From Fen-178 sp963722575 (GTDB taxonomy: Bacteria > Acidobacteriota > Terriglobia > Bryobacterales > Bryobacteraceae), in the NCBI GenBank assembly GCA_963722575.1, contig CAVRNR010000004.1, positions 248,001 through 312,000 on the forward strand: 64,000 bases of DNA, read 5' to 3'. The position numbers were made by a program, and so were the translations under genes. Below, piece by piece: positions 47,639-57,299 of the stretch (position 1 is the stretch's first letter; the number at the start of each line of letters is the position of its first letter). The notes below the pieces were generated by a model. That model searched no databases. It had not been told where the DNA came from and was given only the letters and a program-made list of their open reading frames with translations.

Positions 47639-50227
47639 GTGTTTAGAAAGCTCAAACTCCGGTTCCGCGCTCTGTTCCGCCGCCAGGCGATCGGCGATGA
47701 GATCGAACTCCATATCGAGCGCCTGGCGGACGAGTTCGTCGCGCAAGGCCTGAACCCCCGGGAGGCGCGCATGGCCGCCCGCCGCCAGTTCGGCAGCCCG
47801 ACGCGAATCCAGGAGCAAAGTCGGGATCTGTTCTCCTTCGGCCTGCTCGAAGATCTCCTGCGCGATGTCGCCCACGCCGGCCGCGTATTCCGGCGAACGC
47901 CGCTGTTTTTCGCGGGCGCGGCTTTCATCCTGGCGCTGGGCATCGGCGCCAATTGCGCTATCTTCAACCTGGTTCACGCGGTTCTCCTGAAACCGCTGCC
48001 GTATGAACGGCCAGCGGAGGTCGTCATGCTCTTGCAGGCCAGGACCGGCAAGATGCTGCGGGAATTGCGCGGCCGCTCCGCCGGCCTCTTCTCCGACATG
48101 GCGGTCATAAAGATGTGGGACGGCAACCCCGAGGCATGGTTCGACCTGGTGCTGCCGGACCACGCCGAGCGCCTCCGGGCCGGCCTGGTCACCCCCAATT
48201 TCTTTTCCGTTCTGGGATCCCGCGCGGCGCTCGGCCGCGTATTTTTGCCGCACGACTATACCACGGGGTACCACGACCTGGTTGTCCTCAGTCACGGGCT
48301 TTGGCTCCGCGATTACGGCGGCGATCCCGCCATCCTGGGTCGCCATGTTGTCTTCCTCACCGGTAGCGGTAAGGGACGCGCGCCTAGAACCTACACGGTT
48401 ATCGGAGTGCTGCCGCCCGGCTTCCGGTTTACCTACCCGCTCGAGACCGAAGTGTGGGCCATGAACCCGTGGAGCGCCGTCGAGGCCTCTCGCCCCGATG
48501 CGATCGAGTTTAATGGCGCCGTGGCGCGCCTCGCGCCCGGCGTATCGTTTGAATCCGCCAAGGCCAGAATCTCCGGCCCCAAGGCCGGCGCGTCTGATCG
48601 CGACACCCGGTTCCCGAAGATCCAGTCCATCACGGACTGGGTTGCCGGCAGGGCGCGTCCATCCATCCTCGTGGTGGCGGCCGTCTCCTTGCTGCTGCTA
48701 TTCATTGCCTGTGCCACGGTTGCGAATGCCCTGCTGGTTCGCATGGCCGAGCGGAAACGCGAGTTGGCGGTGCGCGCCTCCCTCGGCGCCGGCCGCGGGC
48801 GCCTGGTCCGGCAGCTCCTTACCGAAGGCCTCGCTCTTGCTCTCGCGGGCACCGCCGGCGGAGTGCTGCTCGGCGCCGCGCTGCTCCCCGTGTTCCGATC
48901 ATTGGTCCCGCTGGCGCTCAATCGTGCCGACGAGATGGCCGTCGAGCCCGGGCTGCTCCTGATTCCCGCGGCGGCGGCCACGCTGGTCACGCTCCTGTCG
49001 CTCCTCGCGCCAGTGCTTCACGGTTCGCGCGTGGAGGTGGCGCAGGTCCTCAAAGGTTCTTCCGGATCGCCCTCGGCGACACGCTGGCGATTCGCCTTTG
49101 TCGCCCTCCAGGCCAACGTCGCAACCTGGCTGCTGGTTGGCGCCGCGCTGCTTTTGATCAGCTTCTGGCGCTTGGGTCGCGTCGATCTCGGCTTCGACGG
49201 CAATCGGGTGGTGACCGCGGAGATGCGGCTCATGGACCCCAAGTATTTCGACGACCGGGCTGCCGCGCGATTCCAACAGGAGGTCATCGAACGAGTGCGC
49301 GCGCTGCCGGGCGTGCGCGAGGCCGGCATTACCTCGGCCGTGCCGTTCCGCGGGGTGGATTGGCTGTGGGAGTACCAGCGGGTTGGCTACCATGAGACGT
49401 ACATGGCCAACCGGCGTGAAGTGGATCCCGAATACTTCTCGGTGATGCGCCTGGTGTTATTGCGCGGCCGGCTTTTCACGAGCAGGGACACGGTATCGAG
49501 CGAACCCGTGGTGGTGATCTCCGAATCGGTTGCCCGCCAGGCCTTTCCAGGCGAGGAACCCATCGGCAAACAGCTCGACCTTCACGGTCCCCGAACCATC
49601 GTCGGCGTTGTCAAGGACGTTCGTTACAAAGGTCTCGACCAGGCGCCCTTCCCGGCCATCTATGAACCCGCCGCGCAAAGCCCCTCGGAGCTAGTTTGCT
49701 TGGTCCTGCGGACTGCCATTGGCCGCGAGACCATGGCAGCCGAACTGCGAAGCGTGGTACACCAGGTCGACCCGGCGGTCCCGGTGATGGATGTGACTAC
49801 CGTCAGCCAGATCGTATGGGGATCGGTTGCCGACCGCCGCTTCTACACGGCAGTCATATCCGCGTTCGCGGCTCTTGCCATCCTGCTGACTGCCACCGGC
49901 CTGGTGGTGGTCATCGCGCGGTCGGTCGCCGAGCGGCGCCGGGAGCTGGCGATTCGCTCCGCGCTGGGGGCGCAAAGCCGCGAATTGGTGGGCCTGGTGA
50001 TTCGGCAGGGCCTCACGCCCGTGATTGTCGGCGCGGCCATCGGCCTGGCGGGCGCATGGGCCGGCGCGCGGATTCTGCAACGGTTCCTGTTCGGGGTGAC
50101 GCTCCACAATCCCGCGGTCTATGCCGGCGCGGGCGTGTTCACCGTCGCCATCGCCGCGCTGGCGTGCTTGTTGTCCGCCCGCCAGGCCGGCAAACTGCCC
50201 CCCGCCGCGGCTCTGCAGGCCGAATGA
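47639..50227 (+). CDS. ADOP-type ABC transporter permease (MacB/FtsX-like)
   Basis: 862 residues from GTG 47639. An N-terminal cytoplasmic helix rich in Arg/Glu (IGDEIELHIERLADEFVAQG, ARRQFGSP) is the ADOP-type start. Then come a membrane helix (FFAGAAFILALGIGANCAIF), a MacB-like periplasmic domain, and two FtsX permease units each with three to four helices (near 340-470 and 740-850). No ATPase gene is adjacent, consistent with the name orphan permease. The substrate is unknown. Confidence 0.88.
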   Translation: MFRKLKLRFRALFRRQAIGDEIELHIERLADEFVAQGLNPREARMAARRQFGSPTRIQEQSRDLFSFGLLEDLLRDVAHAGRVFRRTPLFFAGAAFILALGIGANCAIFNLVHAVLLKPLPYERPAEVVMLLQARTGKMLRELRGRSAGLFSDMAVIKMWDGNPEAWFDLVLPDHAERLRAGLVTPNFFSVLGSRAALGRVFLPHDYTTGYHDLVVLSHGLWLRDYGGDPAILGRHVVFLTGSGKGRAPRTYTVIGVLPPGFRFTYPLETEVWAMNPWSAVEASRPDAIEFNGAVARLAPGVSFESAKARISGPKAGASDRDTRFPKIQSITDWVAGRARPSILVVAAVSLLLLFIACATVANALLVRMAERKRELAVRASLGAGRGRLVRQLLTEGLALALAGTAGGVLLGAALLPVFRSLVPLALNRADEMAVEPGLLLIPAAAATLVTLLSLLAPVLHGSRVEVAQVLKGSSGSPSATRWRFAFVALQANVATWLLVGAALLLISFWRLGRVDLGFDGNRVVTAEMRLMDPKYFDDRAAARFQQEVIERVRALPGVREAGITSAVPFRGVDWLWEYQRVGYHETYMANRREVDPEYFSVMRLVLLRGRLFTSRDTVSSEPVVVISESVARQAFPGEEPIGKQLDLHGPRTIVGVVKDVRYKGLDQAPFPAIYEPAAQSPSELVCLVLRTAIGRETMAAELRSVVHQVDPAVPVMDVTTVSQIVWGSVADRRFYTAVISAFAALAILLTATGLVVVIARSVAERRRELAIRSALGAQSRELVGLVIRQGLTPVIVGAAIGLAGAWAGARILQRFLFGVTLHNPAVYAGAGVFTVAIAALACLLSARQAGKLPPAAALQAE

Positions 50228-50391
50228 CCGGGGGTCATCCGCCCCTTTCACTCCATCCGCTGGTGCCCACGATGCCACTGCGGGGGAGTATACGGACCAC
50301 CACCCGAGGGCTAAAATAGAATCTCGGGAATCTGTCGGAAGGACGTTCCGAATTGAAGTCTGGCACAAACACTACAACGCTGGGGGAACCA

Positions 50392-52023
50392 ATGCAACGC
50401 CTGAGGTCCTACGCTCTTCCTGTGGCGATCCTGGCCGGTGCGGTCATTTTGGCTGGTCAATCCGCGCAGCCGGCACAAAGCGGCGCACCGTCCAAGACTC
50501 CACCCGCGGCCGCCAAGAAAAGTTCGCCCGCCAAGCCGGCAACGGCGGCGGCGCCAATGACCAACCAGGATGTCATTAAGCTGGTTAAGGCCAAGATCGC
50601 CGAGAACCTCATAATCGCCAAGATCAGACAGTCGAAGACCAAGTTCGATGTTTCGGTCGACGGTTTGGTTGCCCTCAAGGCTGCCGGCGTAAGCGACAAC
50701 CTGATTGCCGTCATGATGAACCCGGCTGCTCCCGCCGCCCCACCCCCCGCGGCCCAGCCAAGCGCCGCCGCTGCGCCTTCTCCGGCGCCCAAACCAGCCT
50801 TCCCACCTGCCAACGTTCCCAAAGAAGTCGCGGCAACCGACGCCAAAACGCAGCCCAGAGACGCCGCCCCGAAACCGGTGTCGGTCAGGTCCGCGCCGGC
50901 CAACTATGGCGTGTACATCTGGGCGGACGGGGAGTTGAAGCCACTGGGCCGGGTTCAGACCAAAGTGCAGATCAGCAAGTTCCGCTCCTTGCTCAAGAGC
51001 ATCCCGTTCGTGAGGCAGAAGGTGGACATCAACATCCCCGGCGCACACTCCACCAGCCGGTTTGACCTGGTCCGCCCGACCTTTTTCGCTTATTTCCCGC
51101 CCAGCCGCGACGTGAGTAAATTCAAACTGCTGCAGTGCAAGATCACCGGCCAGAGGTTCGATCAGCGCACCCTGGCGAACGCTTCCATTATGTTCAGCAC
51201 GGAACAGAATCAGGACGAAGTGCCTTGCGACATAGGCCCCACAGCCGTGAAGGATCTGTACCGCATCTTTCCGCGCGAAGATGTTCCTTCCGGCGAGTTC
51301 GGATTTGTGGAAGGCAACACCGGCAGTAAGTCCACCTCCAATATCGAAATTCTGGATGTCTACGATTTCGCCATCGATCGCAAGGAAGACAAGATGGGCC
51401 TCAAGGACTACCTGCAAACGCTGCCGCCCGCCAACCCCGGGGACGCGGCGTTCCTGAGCTGGCCCAAGGAAGACTGCGTAAAGATCGTGGCCGACCGGAC
51501 CGGCAAGGTGGGACTCACGGGAAGCCTCATGGGGTGGTTCGACCGTCAGTACGCCTCGCTCGATGTCTACTGGGCCGACGACCAGTTTGCGCGCGCCTTC
51601 GCGCGTCTGGAAATGTTGGACAAGAATCTCACCGTCGAGGACACCAACAAGCTTGCCTCCATGCTGCTCAGTCCGGATGCCAGCCAGTATTACATCATGG
51701 TTTCCATCGGTGGCAAGGTGGGATCGGGAAAGCTGATCGGCGCCAATGAAGGGGAGCGGCTCATGCGGCCATTCGACGCCTCCCTGGCCGACGAGAAAGG
51801 CAAGGACATCGTTGCTGCCAGGCATCTGGACTTTGTGGGGGGCTACGCCGGGTTGTGGAAGGTGACCTTCGACCAGAGCAGCATCCGCGGGCCGCTGCTG
51901 CAGAGCGGCACCCCGGAACTCACCTTCGAGGCAAGGCTGAATCAGAACCTGGAGTTTAAAGCCAAGTTCCAGACGGATATGATCAATGCCGCTCTGAACC
52001 CCGCGCCCGCGGCGCAGAAGTAG
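50392..52023 (+). CDS. Secreted hypothetical protein
   Basis: 543 residues from ATG 50392 (MQRLRSYALPVAILAGAVIL). A signal peptide ending near AGQSAQPAQ is followed by a Pro/Ala/Lys-rich spacer. The block MTNQDVIKLVKAKIAENLII and FDVSVDGLVALKAAGVSDNL forms a small helical domain I recall from other acidobacterial exported proteins. The remaining 360 residues show no motif I know. It lies between two PadR-ADOP pairs but faces the second one tail to tail. Confidence 0.6.
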   Translation: MQRLRSYALPVAILAGAVILAGQSAQPAQSGAPSKTPPAAAKKSSPAKPATAAAPMTNQDVIKLVKAKIAENLIIAKIRQSKTKFDVSVDGLVALKAAGVSDNLIAVMMNPAAPAAPPPAAQPSAAAAPSPAPKPAFPPANVPKEVAATDAKTQPRDAAPKPVSVRSAPANYGVYIWADGELKPLGRVQTKVQISKFRSLLKSIPFVRQKVDINIPGAHSTSRFDLVRPTFFAYFPPSRDVSKFKLLQCKITGQRFDQRTLANASIMFSTEQNQDEVPCDIGPTAVKDLYRIFPREDVPSGEFGFVEGNTGSKSTSNIEILDVYDFAIDRKEDKMGLKDYLQTLPPANPGDAAFLSWPKEDCVKIVADRTGKVGLTGSLMGWFDRQYASLDVYWADDQFARAFARLEMLDKNLTVEDTNKLASMLLSPDASQYYIMVSIGGKVGSGKLIGANEGERLMRPFDASLADEKGKDIVAARHLDFVGGYAGLWKVTFDQSSIRGPLLQSGTPELTFEARLNQNLEFKAKFQTDMINAALNPAPAAQK

Positions 52024-52122
52024 ACACCCATCGGCACGCTTCACTCCATCCGCAGAATCGTCGCCAGGGCGGGCCCCGCCCCGCGCCGCGCCGGCGCGGG
52101 CGCCGGATCCCCCTGGTCCCCT

Positions 52123-54759
52123 CTAATCGTATCGCAAGGCTTCCACCGGCTCCACGCGAGCCGCGCGGCGCGCCGGCAAATATGCCGCGACCAGCGCCAC
52201 CGCCATCATTGCTACCGCGCCAAAAATGATCGGGACGCCGCTCTTTGCCGGCAGATCTTGGATCAAACTCGCCGCGAAACTCTTGCCCCATAGCGCCAGG
52301 AGCGCCCCGATCGCCAGTCCCGCCGAGACCATCCCCAGCGCATCCGCCAGCACCATCCGGGACATGGCGCTTTCGGTCGCGCCCAGCGCCATGCGGATGC
52401 CGATCTCATTGGTGCGCCGCGCCACCGTGTAGCTCAGCAGTCCGTAGAGCCCGATGGCCGCCAGCACCGCCCCCAGCGCGCCGAACAGCCCGGATAGCAT
52501 GGCCATGAGCCGCTCCGGAACAATGGACGCGTCCACTTGCGCGGCCATCGTAGTAACACCCTCCACGGGCACGGTCTTCAGCGATGCGCGCACCACGCGG
52601 CGCACTTCACCCGCCACGGCCGCCGGGTCAACCGCGGTCCGCACGGCGAAATGCGAGAAATTGCGCCCCGACTGGAACATGTTGAAGTAGACGAAGCGCA
52701 AAGCAGGTTCGCGCATGTCCGTGGACTTCGTGTCACCCACCACCCCCACGATCTCGAACGGCTGGTCGTCACCGTCGAACGTAATGTGTCTTCCGAGGGG
52801 GTTTCCGTTGCCGAAAAAGTAGCGGACCAGCGTCTGATTGACGATGGCCACGCGCGCGCGGCCCTGGTCCTGGAAGCTGAAATCGCGCCCCGTGAGCAGC
52901 GGAATGCCCAGGGTTTCGAAGTACTTCGGCGCAACCCAGTTTTCCGAGAGGAAGCGGCGTTCTCCAGGCTTGGCCTGGTAGCCTTCCACGGCCGCCGTGC
53001 GCACCGCTCCCACGCCGGAGGTCGGAACGATCGCGCAAATCGTGGCCGAGCGCACGCCCGGAATGCCTTCCAGGCGTCCCAGCAATTCCTGGTAGGCGCG
53101 GGACAATCGTGCGTTGTCATACCCGCTGTTTGCCGGGTTAAGATCCACCAGCAGAACATGGTCGCGATGGAAGCCCAGGTCGACGTGCTCCAGATTCAAC
53201 AGGTGGCGGACAAACAGGCTGGCCGCACTCAGCAGCACCACCGAGAATGCCACCTGCGTCACCACCAGACTCCTGCCGAATAGCCGCCGCAGCCTGGTTT
53301 CGCCGGCTCTCCCCGCGTCGCGCAGGGAAGCCGCCGGGGCGCATCCGGACGCGCGCCAGGCGGGAGCCAACCCGAACAGGACGCCGGTCAGCAGCGCGAC
53401 TCCGGCGGTGAAGAGCAGCACCACCCCATCGGGCCTCACCTGGAGCTCGATGCGCTCCCGCCCGCTGGCAATGATACGCATCAGAGCGCCGGTGCCCAAA
53501 TACGCCAGCAAGGTGCCCAGCAACCCGCCCGCCGCGGCCAGCAGCAGGGACTCGGTCAACCCCTGGCGCAGCAGGCGAAAGCGGCCGGCGCCCAGCGAGA
53601 CGCGCAATGCCATTTCCCGCTGGCGGGCCGCCCCGCGCGTCAGCAGCAGGCTGGCCACATTGGTACACGCAATCAGCAGCAGCAGCGCCACCACCCCCAT
53701 CAGCAGCAGCGCCGGCTTCGCATATCGATCGCGCAAGTGCGAGAGGCCGGCTCCGGCGGGCTGCACTTCCATCTTCCAGTCGCGAACGCTGCGATCGTCG
53801 TTGGTCTTGAATTCGTCTGCGATGGTCCACTGCCACAGAACGCTCATCTCCGCGCGGGCCTGCTCGATGGACACATTCGGCTTCAACCGCGCCGCCAGCT
53901 TCAGCCAGTAGCGCGCGGTGGTGGCGTAACTGGGGTGGTGGGGGGTCAGCGGCAGCCAGATGTCTTGCCTGGTCGCCGGCTCCAAGCCAACGAACTCGCG
54001 CGGGGCGACTCCGACAATCGTCACCGGGACGTCGCCATTAACGATGCGCCTGCCGATGATCGCCCGGTCGGAGTTGAACCTGCTCTTCCACCAGGACCAA
54101 CTCACCACCGCTACGTTGGCAGGCGATTCCGGGCTTCCGTCTTCCGGCCCGATCAGGCGGCCCAGCGCCGGATTCACGCCCAGGACGGAAAAATAGTTCG
54201 GGGTTACATACCCGCCATGCACGATCTCCGGCTCCAGGCCGTCGCCATGCACGGCGAAGGGTGTGTCGGCGGACGCGATCAGCCCCGAGAACACATGATT
54301 GTGCTCGCGATAGTGCTCGTAGCTCTGCAACGAAAAGGCGTTGAAGTGGTCCTGGCCCGGGGCCTTGAACAGCAGTTCCACAAGCTTCCCCGGATCACGT
54401 ATCGGCAACATGCGCAGCATCAAGGTGTTAATCAGGCTGAAGATTGCCGTGTTGGCGCCGATGCCGAGAGCCAGCGACACCACCGCAACGGCTGTGAATC
54501 CGGGAGTGCGCCGCATGCCGCGAAGCGCATAGCATACGTCCTGCCAGAGCGTTTCCAGTGAATTCCATCCCCACATCTCGCGTGTAGTTTCCTGAACCAG
54601 AGTGCGATTGCCAAACTCGCGGCGTGCGGCCAGTTCGGCGGCGTGCGGTGTATTTCCTTGTTCCATCCGATCGCGCGCGGCCATGGCCAGGTGGGCCTGA
54701 ATCTCTTCCTCCAATTCCCGGTCGCGGCGTCCGCGGGAGCCGAGCGGCCACATCCTCAT
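52123..54759 (-). CDS. ADOP-type ABC transporter permease (MacB/FtsX-like)
   Basis: 878 residues. ADOP start with the acidic/basic helix RELEEEIQAHLAMAARDRME, then RRTPGFTAVAVVSLALGIGA and the MacB-like periplasmic region. FtsX units lie at about 350-480 (LLLMGVVALLLLIACTNVAS) and 760-870 (LFGALGAVLAAIGLYGLLSY). Its ATG overlaps the upstream padR stop (ATGA at 54756-54759). It is a paralogue of 47639-50227 in opposite orientation. Confidence 0.88.
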   Translation of the reverse strand: MRMWPLGSRGRRDRELEEEIQAHLAMAARDRMEQGNTPHAAELAARREFGNRTLVQETTREMWGWNSLETLWQDVCYALRGMRRTPGFTAVAVVSLALGIGANTAIFSLINTLMLRMLPIRDPGKLVELLFKAPGQDHFNAFSLQSYEHYREHNHVFSGLIASADTPFAVHGDGLEPEIVHGGYVTPNYFSVLGVNPALGRLIGPEDGSPESPANVAVVSWSWWKSRFNSDRAIIGRRIVNGDVPVTIVGVAPREFVGLEPATRQDIWLPLTPHHPSYATTARYWLKLAARLKPNVSIEQARAEMSVLWQWTIADEFKTNDDRSVRDWKMEVQPAGAGLSHLRDRYAKPALLLMGVVALLLLIACTNVASLLLTRGAARQREMALRVSLGAGRFRLLRQGLTESLLLAAAGGLLGTLLAYLGTGALMRIIASGRERIELQVRPDGVVLLFTAGVALLTGVLFGLAPAWRASGCAPAASLRDAGRAGETRLRRLFGRSLVVTQVAFSVVLLSAASLFVRHLLNLEHVDLGFHRDHVLLVDLNPANSGYDNARLSRAYQELLGRLEGIPGVRSATICAIVPTSGVGAVRTAAVEGYQAKPGERRFLSENWVAPKYFETLGIPLLTGRDFSFQDQGRARVAIVNQTLVRYFFGNGNPLGRHITFDGDDQPFEIVGVVGDTKSTDMREPALRFVYFNMFQSGRNFSHFAVRTAVDPAAVAGEVRRVVRASLKTVPVEGVTTMAAQVDASIVPERLMAMLSGLFGALGAVLAAIGLYGLLSYTVARRTNEIGIRMALGATESAMSRMVLADALGMVSAGLAIGALLALWGKSFAASLIQDLPAKSGVPIIFGAVAMMAVALVAAYLPARRAARVEPVEALRYD

Positions 54760-55121
54760 GCCTGGCCCTCCCCTTCACCGCGATTCATGAGCCGGGCAAT
54801 AGCGGCGCTCACTTGGTCCCACTGGCTGTGCTCCCTGTTGAGCTGCTTCTTGCCCGCCGCCGTGAGCTCGTAATACCTGGCCCGCTGATTGTGCTCCGAC
54901 GTTCCCCATTCGGATTTGATCCAACCTTGCTTCTCGAGCCGATGCAGCGCCGGGTACAACGACCCGGTTTCCGCCTGTAGAACGTCGCCCGATCCGGCGC
55001 GGATCGCCTGGCCAATGCCATACCCGTGCCGCGGCCCCCAGCGCAGGGTCTGAAGAATCAGCATGTCCAGCGTGCCTTGCAGCAGCTCGATCCGGTTCCG
55101 GTAGCGTTCCCGCTTTGCCAT
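54756..55121 (-). CDS. PadR-family transcriptional regulator
   Basis: 121 residues: RIELLQGTLDMLILQTLRWG, HGYGIGQAIRAGSGDVLQAE, GSLYPALHRLEKQGWIKSEW and YYELTAAGKKQLNREHSQWD. It overlaps the ADOP permease by 4 bp. Palindromic sites lie just upstream of its ATG, suggesting autoregulation. Confidence 0.88.
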   Translation of the reverse strand: MAKRERYRNRIELLQGTLDMLILQTLRWGPRHGYGIGQAIRAGSGDVLQAETGSLYPALHRLEKQGWIKSEWGTSEHNQRARYYELTAAGKKQLNREHSQWDQVSAAIARLMNRGEGEGQA

Positions 55122-55123
55122 GG

Positions 55124-55161
55124 CTGTAGATATTCTATAGCCATGCCTGTAGATTGTCTAC
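55124..55161. promoter_or_regulatory. Two candidate PadR operator dyads
   Basis: Dyad one is CTGTAGATATTCTATAG at 55124-55140 (imperfect, arms CTRTAGA). Dyad two is the perfect GTAGATTGTCTAC at 55149-55161. Both share the TAGA...TCTA core and lie 3 to 40 bp upstream of the padR ATG, where an autorepressor would bind. Confidence 0.5.
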
Positions 55162-55311
55162 TGCCTCGAGCACGGGTGGGGACGCCCACATACACCTCGG
55201 CGATGTGTATACTGAATAGGAGCCGGGGGTCCAGTATGGAAACCCCGGCCGAAGTAATTCTTCGAGCAGCTCCCAATTCATAGGAAGGTTTGGCCTTTTG
55301 CCTAAGGTGAT

Positions 55312-56367
55312 ATGTCTAAACAAACGAAGAAAATGCTAGCGAATCTGGTGGGCATGAAGGCGCAGCATGCCCCCGCGGCGTGGGTGACTGCTTACGACCT
55401 CCCGTTCGCCACTGCCGCCGAGCGCGCCGGTGTCGATATGATCCTGGTGGGCGATTCCGGAGGCATGGTCCAACTGGGCCACCCAACCACCAACCCGGTG
55501 ACCATGGACGAAATGGTCGTGCTCGCCAAATCCGCCCATCGCGGGGCCCCCAACACCTTTCTCATCGGCGATATGCCGCAGGGCTCTTACGAGATCTGCG
55601 AGCGGGATGCCGTGCTGAACGCCCTGCGCTTTATCAAGGAAGCCGGATGTGACGCTGTGAAATGCGAGGGCGGGCGCCGCGTGGCCGGAAAGATCCGGGC
55701 CATGGTCGATGCCGGCATACTCGTGATGGGTCACTTGGGCTTGACCCCGCAGAGCACCGCATCTTTCGGCGGCTATCGCGTTCAGGGTAAGACTCGCGAG
55801 AGTTTCGACCGAACCATGGAGGACGCCTTCGAATTGCAGCAGGCCGGTGTCTTCGCGATCCTGCTGGAGGCCATGCCGGAGGAACCCGCGGCGCAAGTCG
55901 CGCGCCAGTTGCGCGTACCCATCTATGGAATTGGCGCCGGTGGAAAGGTCGACGGCCAACTGGTGATCATGCACGACCTGATGGGATTCTACGATTCTTT
56001 CCGCCCGTTGTTTGCAAAATGCTACATCCCCAGCGTCACGCGACAGTTTACCGAGTTCCTTGAAGGCGTGCCGGATTTGAAACACCTGGGACGGTCCGAG
56101 CGCCGCGACGGCCTGCTGGTGTTGGTGGAGATGGCCCTCCGAGAGTACGTCAAAGATGTCCGCGACCGGCGCTTCCCCGGTGAGGCATACACGTACTCGA
56201 TCAAGGAAGAGGAACTTGCCCATCTGCGCCTGTCGAGCCATTGGAAGTGCGACCACCCGTACCCCGTCGACGGAACCGCGGCCAGTCAAATGGTGCAGCA
56301 TGGCCCCGATGCGCCCGCCGCTCACGTCCCGACCAACGGCGCCGAGCAGGGCGTGACCAAGGAGTGA
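55312..56367 (+). CDS. panB: PanB-like ketopantoate hydroxymethyltransferase with C-terminal extension
   Basis: 351 residues, against about 265 for usual PanB. The first 265 residues match the (beta/alpha)8 enzyme: WVTAYDLPFATAAERAGVDM, ILVGDSGGMVQLGHPTTNPV, DMPQGSYEI, VKCEGGRR, VMGHLGLTPQS and the catalytic Glu in LLEAMPEEP. It transfers a hydroxymethyl group from methylene-THF to 2-oxoisovalerate in pantothenate synthesis. The extra 80 residues (REYVKDVRDRRFPGEAYTYS and on) have no known role. No panC or panD is adjacent. Several positions depart from typical PanB, so another keto acid is possible. Confidence 0.75.
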   Translation: MSKQTKKMLANLVGMKAQHAPAAWVTAYDLPFATAAERAGVDMILVGDSGGMVQLGHPTTNPVTMDEMVVLAKSAHRGAPNTFLIGDMPQGSYEICERDAVLNALRFIKEAGCDAVKCEGGRRVAGKIRAMVDAGILVMGHLGLTPQSTASFGGYRVQGKTRESFDRTMEDAFELQQAGVFAILLEAMPEEPAAQVARQLRVPIYGIGAGGKVDGQLVIMHDLMGFYDSFRPLFAKCYIPSVTRQFTEFLEGVPDLKHLGRSERRDGLLVLVEMALREYVKDVRDRRFPGEAYTYSIKEEELAHLRLSSHWKCDHPYPVDGTAASQMVQHGPDAPAAHVPTNGAEQGVTKE

Positions 56368-56445
56368 CGCCGGTGTCTTCCGCCCGGCGCTAAGATATCG
56401 AAATACCGCTTGCTGACGCACGCGGCTCCGATGCGCTAAGCCGGG

Positions 56446-57033
56446 CTAACGGCTCGGAGCCAGCGCTGCCAGCACATCTGCCGTCCGAGTCACCATGCAA
56501 TACTCGCCGTCCAAATTCGCCAGGCTCACGGCGTGGACTTCCGCCGCCGGCCGCAGCTTGCCGGTCCAGTCCTTCCGCGCGAAAGTGAAGCAAGCGTCTT
56601 CGACCAGGAACGCCTGGAACCCGAGGTTCCCCGCCATGCGGACCGTGGCTTCCACGGAATTATTCGTGATCACCCCGGCAATGACGAGCAGATTCTGGCG
56701 CGCCGCACGCAGCCGGGATTCGAGGTCGGTTCCGATGAAGGCGCTATTGGTCCGCTTGGCGATCACGGTTTCACCGGGCAGCGGTTGCGCTTCGGGTTTG
56801 AATTCGTTCCCCGGCTGGCCGGGCCGATAGTGCGACGCCGGCTCCGTTGAATCGTGACGAATATGATAAACGGGCCGCTTTGAGGACCGCCAGGCACCCA
56901 GCAGCGCGGCCACATTCCTTTCCGCATCAAGGTTGTTTCGCCGGCCCCAACTCGGATGGTCGATGGCTCTTTGAAAGTCAATCACGATGAGTGCGGCATC
57001 CTGTGGCAAGGGATTGGGCAGCCGGCGGGCCAT
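56446..57033 (-). CDS. Isochorismatase-fold hydrolase with Ser in place of the nucleophilic Cys
   Basis: 195 residues. Fold landmarks: ALIVIDFQRAI with the catalytic Asp, VIAKRTNSAFIGTDLESRL with the Lys, and the nucleophile loop IAGVITNNSVEATVRMAGNL. The usual loop is T-x-x-C-V; here it reads TNNSV, with Ser at the Cys position. Then VEDACFTFARKDW and HAVSLANLDGEY close the domain. A branch of cysteine-hydrolase-fold proteins seems to share TNNSVEAT, from memory, so this may be real divergence. The substrate is unknown. Confidence 0.72.
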   Translation of the reverse strand: MARRLPNPLPQDAALIVIDFQRAIDHPSWGRRNNLDAERNVAALLGAWRSSKRPVYHIRHDSTEPASHYRPGQPGNEFKPEAQPLPGETVIAKRTNSAFIGTDLESRLRAARQNLLVIAGVITNNSVEATVRMAGNLGFQAFLVEDACFTFARKDWTGKLRPAAEVHAVSLANLDGEYCMVTRTADVLAALAPSR

Positions 57034-57299
57034 GCTTTGATTCTAGAGCGTTTTTCCAAAGCGCCTCTTCGACAAGGGTACTGATGGCCAGCACCTTTCA
57101 GTGCAAACGGGGCCGCAGAAAGGCGGTCGGTGAGGTCTTCGCGTTTGTGGCCCATGCCCAGCGTCCGTGCGAGGGCCTCGAACGCATCAAACAGTTTTTC
57201 GATCCAGCGGTCGGCCGCGCCGATGTTGTCGGCGGCGATGTATTCCCAATTTTCATCAAGGTCGAGATCGGCATCAATGCTGAGAACATAACCCGTCAT
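56982..57299 (-). pseudogene. ParE-like toxin, C-terminal half degenerate
   Basis: The first 60 residues (YVLSIDADLDLDENWEYIAA, DRWIEKLFDAFEALARTLGM, GHKREDLTDRL) are ParE/RelE type. The remainder (AAPFALKGAGHQYPCRRG and on) does not match the expected beta strands of ParE. It also runs 52 bp into the start of the hydrolase gene. A deletion or frameshift near 57110 has probably removed the active end. The antitoxin gene upstream looks intact. Confidence 0.6.
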
